The position numbers were made by a program, and so were the translations under genes. DNA of 64,000 nucleotides from Trichosporon coremiiforme (lineage: Eukaryota > Basidiomycota > Tremellomycetes > Trichosporonales > Trichosporonaceae). The stretch is taken from NCBI GenBank assembly GCA_039545355.1, contig BCJJ01000003.1, forward strand, positions 682,001 through 746,000, read 5' to 3'. The notes beneath the pieces were generated by a model. It searched no databases. It saw only the letters and a list, made by a program, of their open reading frames with translations, and was not told the DNA's origin. Each line of letters opens with the position of its first letter. The first letter of the stretch is position 1. This document shows positions 56,102-64,000 of this stretch, in pieces.

Positions 56102-59100
56102 ATGACTGAACCACCGGCGAAGCGCTTTAGGGTAAGCTTTGTTTCTGGGGTGACTAGCTGACATCGCAGTTCGCTACCTACAATGAGAAGCTGAATGCGA
56201 TCTCTGTCGATGTCGGAAAGACTAAGGGGCTTTCTTGGGAGAAGGAGGACTTTGCCGAGGATGAGCAGACCGTAAGTGCAGAGCAGAGGTGTACGCTGAC
56301 GTGCCAGAAGACGCCGGTCACCGTCGAGCTCGCTCGTCTGGAGCTGCACGACCTCACCCTCCCCTACCAGGCCCTCGCCAAGGAGCTAATCCCTCTCACG
56401 CGGACACTTCCCATGACCCTCCTCAACCTCGCCCCCATCACCGAAACATTCACCAAGTTCCTCTCCCAGCTCAAGGGCGGCCAGGACAATGCGAACTCTG
56501 GACTGGAGTCGACCCTCTGCCTCATTCAGGCGCTGTACGAGACGTGTCTGAGCGAGATGGTCCAGTACGTGCCCGCCACCATCTCTGAGATTGCCCGTGT
56601 CGGAGCTCTGCGTGCTCTCGAGCCGAAGCTGGTCGAAAAGGCGTACTCGACGATCTCACTCGTTCTCCGAACCATCGCCCCCACGCTGCTTAAGAGCGAC
56701 AACATCGGAATCCTGCGAGCGACCTGGGACTCGGTCAAGGGCTATCTCGTTCCCCACTCGAACAAGGCTTACGTCCGCAAGTGTATCGCCGATGCTTGGG
56801 CTGGTGTGCTCCGCAAGGCCCGTGGAGACTCTCTCCAGCGGGTCATGCATGTGCTCCTCGAGGACTCTTCGCCGGGACTTGAGGCCGTCTGGGCAAACAG
56901 CATGAAGGGAACGCAGGGACACCTTCATTCCCGTGCTCTCCCCATCTACACCGTCCTTCTCGATGACCTCGTTGCCAACCCTACCGAGGAGACGACGACT
57001 ACGATGCGCCGCGTCACGACCGCTCTCGTTCACCACTGCTCCTCAAGCGAGACCGCGCCCCTGGTCGAAGCCGTTCTGGAGCGTCTGGAGCCAAAGTCGA
57101 AAGCCGCATCCTCCAAGTCGAAGAACTCGACAGACTTCCGCTCGTCGACTGCGATGTTCACGATCCTGTCGACGTTCCTGTACACGAGGAAAGGCAAGCG
57201 ATTCCCGTCGGCCCTGTTCAAGCCCACCATGCTCAAGCTCCAGTCCCTGATCCCGACACTGAAGGAGGCCACGACCTCGGGCAAGCTGAAGGAGGATGAG
57301 CGCGTGAGCCGTGGTAACTGGAGGATGGCGCTGGTCTCGTCCATCGTCGGCTCGCTGGCCGCCAGCAAGCTTGCCGAGTGGCTAAGCCCCGGTGTCGGAC
57401 TGATCAGTGCTCTCTGGAATGCTCTGGACACAACTGAGGCGTTCGCGTTCGTCAACATGTGTATCGCGCTCAGGTGGCCCGGTGTCGAGCAGTTCCTGCT
57501 TGCTCACATCACGAAGACTGCTCTGGGAGGACTTGAGAGTGACCCACTGCCTACTCTTGTGCTGCTGAACAACCTTGCGGACGCTGGCTTCCTCACAGGC
57601 GGGCTCTCCAATGTGCAGGGCGGACGATGGCGCAAGGCTCTGGTGGCTGCTCTTACGAAGGTCTTGACCAAGCTGTCCGACTCCAGCCTCGACCTTGACG
57701 ACCGCCGCCTGCTCGGGCAAGTCCTCAAGCTGCTGCCTTACCTCGCTGGCGAGGCATATCAGTTCGTCGAGCCGTTGATCAGCATCCTGGGCCGCTTCGT
57801 GGATGGATCGGACGAGGAGGCGCAGGAGAACTGGAACGAGGAGGGTGCGTGGAACAACTCGCACGTCGTGGGACGGATCCTCAACAGCCTCTACGGCCTG
57901 GTCCTCCGTGGACCGAAGGACTGCTCCGAGGAGGTCAAGGCGTTCTTCGTCGACAACGACTTCTTCAACGTGCTCATCCACAAGTGGCACTGGAGCCGGG
58001 AGGTTCTCGAGCAAGCTGCCGCATTCATCGATCACTGGCCCGAAGCTGCCAAGCTGGACGGCGACGTTCTCGACCTCCTCGAGCCAAACCTCTTGTCGGC
58101 CGACTCCTCGCTGCGCCTATCTTCCCTGAAGATCCTCGCTCTCTACGCTCGCTCGATTTCGGAGAAGTCTGCGGCTCTGTGGGATGTGTGTCTTCTGGTT
58201 GAGAACTCGGAGATGTCTCTGAGGAATGTCCGTGAACGAACAGCGAACATTGCACGTCTCGGAAGAACGATCCAAGGTGTGCAGGATGCTGGCGAGGGTC
58301 TGGAACGAACAGTCAAGGCTGCCATCACATACCTTGTCGCTCAGCTCAAGGTCAACTTCCGACCGGTCTGGGCTGAAGCTGTCACGGCTCTGACTGAAGT
58401 TGCGAAGAGCAAGAAGGAAGATGCTGAGAGCCTGTGGTTGATCGTCTGGGAGGAGATCCAGAAGACCATTCTCACCGAGCAGGCTATCATGCCGGACCTC
58501 GGTGTCGAGTACCCCGACTGGACCAGGCAACGTGTCCAGGAGCAGAAGGACGACGACGACGACGATGAGGAGAGCGCCGAGTTCCGCTGCAACAGCTTGG
58601 CGAAGGGACGCTCAGCAACCGTTCGCGCTTGGCAGGAGACTAACGACACCACCAAGCTCGACGTCGCCGAGATCTCTGGACAGATTTCCCGGGATCGCCT
58701 GGACGTGATCAGCTACGAGACGCAACTTCTCGCCGTCTGCACGTCTTACCCGTCGATGGTCGAGAAGCACACCCGTGTCTTCGTTCCCGTTGCTCTCGCC
58801 GTTGCAGGAGTCGAGACGGACGAGGCGCAGGTCCAGCTTTCGCACCTCTCGACGCGTGCTCTGCAGACTCGCACCATCGCTTTCCTCGAGGTCTGCGCCA
58901 AGTTCGTCAACCCGAAGGCTTCCTACCGCTCCTCGGACCTGCACGCGCTCTACATCAACCTTCTGTCGAAGGGTGAGGTCAAGATCCAGTCGATCGCTCT
59001 CAAGTGTCTCCTGACCTACAAGTCGCCGAACCTCGTCCCCTACAGCGAGCGCCTCAAGAACCTGCTGGAGGAGTCCAAGTTCCGTGATGAGCTCACTCAT

Positions 59101-62100
59101 CTTAACCTTGGCACTGACTCGGAGGTCGTCGAGCCCAAGCACCGCCACGAGTTCATCGACGTTGTGATCCGCCTGCTTTACGGTATCATGATGTCGCGTC
59201 GTGCGCGCAGCAGCACTGCTCAGGGACAGGGTGCGAGGAAGCAGGCTGTTCTCACTGCCCTCAGTGGTTGCGCTCCCGACGAGCTCAAGACCCTGGTCGA
59301 CCTCATGCTTGACCCGCTCGGCGGACAGGTTGACGTCGCCCCGAAGGAGCTGGAGACCATGACCATCGTGGCGCCTGGTCGCCAGCTGGTCGGTTTCCTG
59401 TCCTTCCTTCAAGATGTGCTCCGCTACCTCGCCCCTCAGACTAAGCAGTACTGGTCTCGCCTGATCGGCGCTGTCATCGTAATCGTTCGACAAGCCCAAG
59501 AGGGTCTCGACCGCGAAAAGGCTGCTATCGAGGAGGAGGGTGACGGTGCGGAGGAGAAGGAGGAGGATGAGGAGGACGACAAGGAGGACAAGGGAGCGGC
59601 TCCGCTCCGTGCTCTGCGTTCGACTGGTCTCAAGCGCCTTGTCCAGTTCCTGCGCTCTCGCGTTGTTGAGTACGACTTCCGCCCCTTCCTACTCTCAATC
59701 TTCAAGGGCATCATCTCCCCTCGTCTCCAGCTTCTCGAGGTTGAGAACACCCAGGCTCCGTCGGGTACTCTTGACCTCATCGCGGCTCTAGCTGCGTCGC
59801 CGGATACTGCGTACTCGCTCGTTGAGTTCGATGACCGCACTCTGCCCAAGGTCTTCGCCTGTATGACCGCCATCAAGGTCAAGCCGGCGGTTATCGGGCG
59901 CGTCTTTGACGTTCTCGACTCACTCCTGTTCGAGGATGAGCCCGAGGTTACCGAGAAGGTTCTCATGCCGCACGTTCGCCCTCTGATCGACCACATCATC
60001 TTGCTCGTCCAGAACCTGCGTGCCTCCAACAACGAGGACATCATGCGTCGTCTTCTGGGCATTCTCTCCCGCCTTTCCGCCGTTGTTACCGACGGCAAGC
60101 CGGCCCAGCAGCTCGCCGCGCTTCTTGGCCCCATGCTGAAGCAGAGCGGACGCCAGGTCCCGGAGAAGGCCAAGGTGAACATCCTGATCACTCTCCAGCG
60201 CCTGTACTCGATCTCTCCTGACTTTGCCAACCCGAAGTCGGAGTTCTTCAACACGTCCTACAACCTCATTTGTAACCTGCTCCAGACGCTCAGGTTCCCC
60301 ACTTCCCGCCGGGCCCTCATCGCTGCGCTCCAGACTTTCGCCGCGGCCGACAAGTCGCTGGCCCGCCCCATCGAGATCGTTGCCGATCTGAACGCCTACC
60401 GCGTCAAGCGCATGGACGAGCCGGACTTTGACAAGCGTCTCGATGCTTTCGCCCTGCTCTGTGACGTTCCTGAGGCTGAGCTTCCCAAGACTGTCCGCGA
60501 ATGGCAGCCTATTCTCCGCACCTCCCTCTTCTTCATCCAGGAGCCCGAGGAGCTGTCCATCCGCACGAATGCCGGCACAGTACTCAAGCGCTTCGCCTCT
60601 CTCGTCGGAGATGCCGAGTCTGGGCCTCTGGTTGACACCATGAACACTGTTGTTCTCCCTGCGCTGCGTCGCATCCTCCTCTCGAAGGTCGAGCTCGTGC
60701 GTAACGAGGTTCTTTCGGTGTTCTCGCACGCTGTCAAGGCCTGCTCGGGCATCCCCGTCCTCGTGGAGATGAAGCCTCTTCTGGGAGAGGATGATGAGAC
60801 GGACGTCTTCATCAACCTCAGCCACATCCAGGTGCACCGTCGTTCGCGTGCGATCCGCCGTCTCCGCGACATTGCTGGTGAAGGCGCCATCCGCGAGACT
60901 ACGCTCTCCACGATCTTCCTGCCCGTGCTGGAGCACATCCTGACTGGCGCGACCGAGGTGACCGACCACCACCTTGTCAACGAGGCGATCACCGCCATCG
61001 GTGTGCTCGCTGGCCACCTCGGCTGGACTCGCTATAACGGACTTATCATGCGCTTCCTCCGCCTCGGCACTCCGCAGAGCAAGCAGCAGAAGTTCTACAT
61101 CCGTAGCGTCTCTGCCATTATCGACAACTTCCACTTTGACCTCAAGAACGACGCCAAGGTCGGCGAGACCGAGGAGGCTGCCGTTGATGCTGCCGGCGAG
61201 GGCGAGGCTGAGGAGGAGGCCGCGGTGACCGCTGAAGCTGTGGACCCCGAGGTCGAGGCCGAGATCAAGAGGGCCGAGGCCCAGGCCGCTGCCACCGAAC
61301 GCATCACCGAGGTCGTCCTCAACCGCCTGCTCCCCACTCTCTCCAAGTTCATCACAACGAAGAGCGAGACTGAGGACAGCGTTCGTATCCCGGTCTCTCT
61401 TGCCATCGTTAAGCTTGCGTCGACGCTTCCTGCCGAGGAGTCGGACAACGAGATTCTCCGCATCATCACGACTGTCTCGCAGATCCTGCGTAGCAAGGAC
61501 CAGGACATTCGTGACATTGCTCGTGACACTATTGGCAAGATCGCTGTCTACCTGGGCCCCTCTTGGCTCGTTCGTGTGCTCAAGGAGCTCCGCACTGCGC
61601 TCCAGCGTGGTCCTCAGAAGCACGTCCTCGCCGTCACGACCCACTCGATTCTTGTCCACGCCACTACGGAGGCGGCCGATCGCTTCACCGACCTCGACGA
61701 GGCTGTCGAGGACGCTGTCGAGGTGTCAGCCGAGGTCATCTGGGGAGAGTCTGGAAAGGACGTCGCCACTGAGGGCTTCAAGACCAAGATGCGCGAGGTG
61801 CGCGGTGCCCTGTCTCGCGGTAACGACACCTTCCAGCTTGTGTCCCGCCTCGTGAGCCCGACCAAGATCTCTGCCGTCCTGGCCCCTGTGCGTGAGATCA
61901 TGCACATCTCGCAGGCCGTCAAGACGATGCAGCAGGTCGACGAGGTGCTGCGCCGCATCGCTCTCGGCCTCAACTCGAATGTCATGATGTCGCCCGAGGA
62001 CATCCTGAACCTGTCTTACTCACTCATCAACAGCAACTCGCGCTATCTTAAGCCGAAGCGCAAGGAGGCGAAGGCTGGCAAGAACAAGAGCGACCGGTTC

Positions 62101-64000
62101 ACCGTCCAGATGAAGCGCAATGCGCCCGAGGACGAGGACGTCTACCCCCAGAATGCGTACAAGTTTATCATGTTCGGTCTCGAGCTTTTCGTGACTGCTT
62201 TCCGCCGCGGCAAATTTGACTTTGACAATGTCAAGATCCTCGCTCGTCTTGGTTCCCTCGTTTCCGCCGTCGGTAACACGCTCTACTCGCCGACTGTCCC
62301 CATCCTTATCCTGGGTCTCAAGGCTACAGCGGCGGTTGCCAAGTGTCCCGTTCCCCAGGTCGAGGAGTCGCTGCCCGCCTTTGTCACGAACATCTTCAAG
62401 ATCATCAAGCACGCCGGCGGCACTGCCGAAACCGAGGTCGCGCAGACTGCCCTCAAGACGCTTGCTGTCCTCATCCGCGACTGCAAGGAGACACAGGTGT
62501 CCGACTCGCAGCTGAAGTACCTGATCGAGGTCATCAATCCCGACCTTGAGGAGCACGAGCGGCAGGCGTCGATCTTCACTGTTCTGCGCGCCGTCGTGTC
62601 GCGCCGCTTCGTCGTCCCTGAGATCTACGACCTGATGGATCGCGTCTCGAGCATCATGGTCACGTCTCAGTCGACGCACGTTCAGGAGCTGTGCCGAAAC
62701 GTCCTCATGCAGTTCCTGCTCGACTACCCGCAGGGCCAGGGCCGTCTCAAGGCGCAGATGACCTTCCTGGCGCGCAACCTGGACTACGTGTTCGAGTCTG
62801 GTCGTGTGTCTGTCATGGAAGTTCTGTCTGCCGTGTTCAAAAAGTTCACCCCCGAGCTCGTGGAAGAGTACGGCGACTTGTTCTTCGTTGCGCTCGTGGC
62901 CGTGATCGCAAACGACGATAGCGAGAAGTGCCGCAACATGGCGGGCTTGCTGCTGCAGCAGCTCTTCGGCGTTCTCGACCACGCGCACCAGGGCCGCATG
63001 CTCGATGTGCTCAAGGGCTGGATCGGGAACACGGAGGAGGGCACCTCCAACCTGGGGCTCGGCAGCGCCGCTCTCGCAGCCTATGGTCTGCTCTGCGAAG
63101 CCGACTCGCCCGCCGAGAGTGTGTTCGAGGACTTGCCTGGGGTCATCGTGCCCGTGCTCGATATCAGTGCGCGCAACCTGCTCATCGCCGAGACGTCCGA
63201 GATCGAGATCGAGCTCGACCCCGCTCTGCCGCAGCAGGCGCTGTCCGCCGTCGCAAAGGCGCTCAAGGTGCGCCCCGAGGTCGGCAGTGTCTTGCCATGG
63301 AACACCATCGTCGAGCTGCTCCTCTTCCCCCACGATTGGGTGCGGTACGGCGCCGCGCGGGCGCTCGCGATTCTCTTCGCGGGCGGCCAGGCGTTCGAGT
63401 TCCTCGACGGAAAACTCCTCGACATTGCGCGCAAGAGCTGCATCCTCCTCGGCGGCTCGAAGCTGGCCGACGGCACTCCCGTCGTCGTCGACGGCAAACT
63501 CGCCGATGAGCTCGTCAAGCTCCTCTGGAACATCAGCAAGCACTGGATCGCGGCGCGCGGCGACAAGGTCAAGGTCGCTAACGGCGATGGAGCGGACTCG
63601 GCCGAGTCGGATGAGGACGAGGACGAGTCGGAGTCGGAGTCGGAGTCGGAGGAAGCCGATGGCGAGACGGAACCGACCTCAGGTGCCGGCGGCGAGGTAT
63701 CGTGGCTCATGTCGCGCATGTCGTTCATGGCGCGCAAGCTCATCATCTCGCGTCCTGCATCGAACACTGTGCTCCCCGGCCAGCCGCTTCCGTTCACTGG
63801 GCCCTTGCAGAGTATTCTCCGCTTCTTCGCGGGAATCACGCAGGCCTTCTCAGCGCAGCAGGCGCGGCACTACCTCCCGCACATCCTGAACCCGATCTAC
63901 CGCATTCTCGACGAGGGCGGCGACCTCCAAGGTCTGGAGGGGGAGAGCATCGACTCGTTGCGCAAGCTCACGATCGAGATCCGCGACTTTGTCCAGGACA
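56102..64000 (+). CDS. UTP20: U3 snoRNP protein UTP20 (3' truncated by window end)
   Basis: Large HEAT-repeat component of the small-subunit processome, needed for 18S rRNA maturation. Exon 1 is 30 nt (56102-56131, MTEPPAKRFR), exon 2 is 56170-56271, and exon 3 runs open from 56308 past the window end. That gives about 2608 codons here and no stop. The N-terminus contains RFRFATYNEKLNAI, close to the family's opening. Helical repeats follow throughout. The best landmark is FINLSHIQVHRRSRAIRRLR (nt 60810-60870), a signature I recognise from UTP20/DRIM. Acidic inserts are at about 58550 and 59530-59590, and an ES-repeat at about 63625-63655. The long antisense frames here are shadows. Confidence 0.92.

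Noticed and set aside
59920..61659. 579-codon antisense frame within UTP20
   Set aside because: Composition (Val/Glu/Asp/Leu/Arg-rich) is that of an antisense shadow; the plus strand is a continuous UTP20 frame.
62020..63543. 507-codon antisense frame at the right end
   Set aside because: Same reason: shadow of the UTP20 exon.

Overview
The window is nuclear DNA of a basidiomycete yeast, most likely a tremellomycete of the Trichosporonales/Tremellales type. The grounds are high GC, genes with many very short introns (mostly 34-60 nt), introns that nearly all begin GTGAGT/GTAAGT-like and end with a CTGAC or CTAAC branch site a few bases before the AG, pyrimidine-rich leaders, and intron-bearing tRNAs. 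I inferred this from gene structure and recognisable proteins; no database was searched.

Layout. 1-12.2 kb (mainly + strand): the 3' part of an unrecognised, probably frameshifted protein gene, an NCS1 purine-cytosine permease, the triacylglycerol synthase DGA1 and the tRNA adenosine deaminase subunit TAD2. 12.4-22.6 kb (- strand): NPR3 (SEACIT/GATOR1, TORC1 control), PKC1 (cell wall integrity kinase) and WSS1 (DNA-protein crosslink protease). 22.8-34.4 kb (+ strand): a small ankyrin protein with three Cys-Pro-Val motifs, a small single-span membrane protein, and two large disordered proteins of unknown function separated by long leaders. 34.8-39.8 kb is an accessory-looking stretch: a short ORF, four tRNA genes (Val, Ser, two Gln), two LTR-like fragments and a broken gene for a secreted protein. 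39.9-64 kb is dense again: ATG14 (-), SHO1 (+), COG8 (-), ILV3 (+), PRP22 (+), a membrane-anchored metallophosphatase (+), a Maf-type nucleotide pyrophosphatase (-) and UTP20 (+, runs off the window).

How the genes relate. There are no operons. Several neighbours share divergent promoters: WSS1/ankyrin, ATG14/SHO1, COG8/ILV3, Maf/UTP20. The content is mostly housekeeping: stress signalling (SHO1, PKC1), nutrient signalling and autophagy (NPR3, ATG14), RNA processing (TAD2, PRP22, UTP20), branched-chain amino acids (ILV3), lipid storage (DGA1) and trafficking (COG8).

The most interesting points are: the WSS1 zinc motif split across three exons with a 15-nt middle exon and a tandem CAGCAG acceptor that would alter zinc-ligand spacing; the ankyrin protein with a 12-residue CPV repeat; a duplicated RWERPF/ERRRD module in an unknown protein; the decayed secreted-protein gene and LTR-like fragments beside tRNA genes; and a repeated pattern of introns lying within a few codons of the start ATG.
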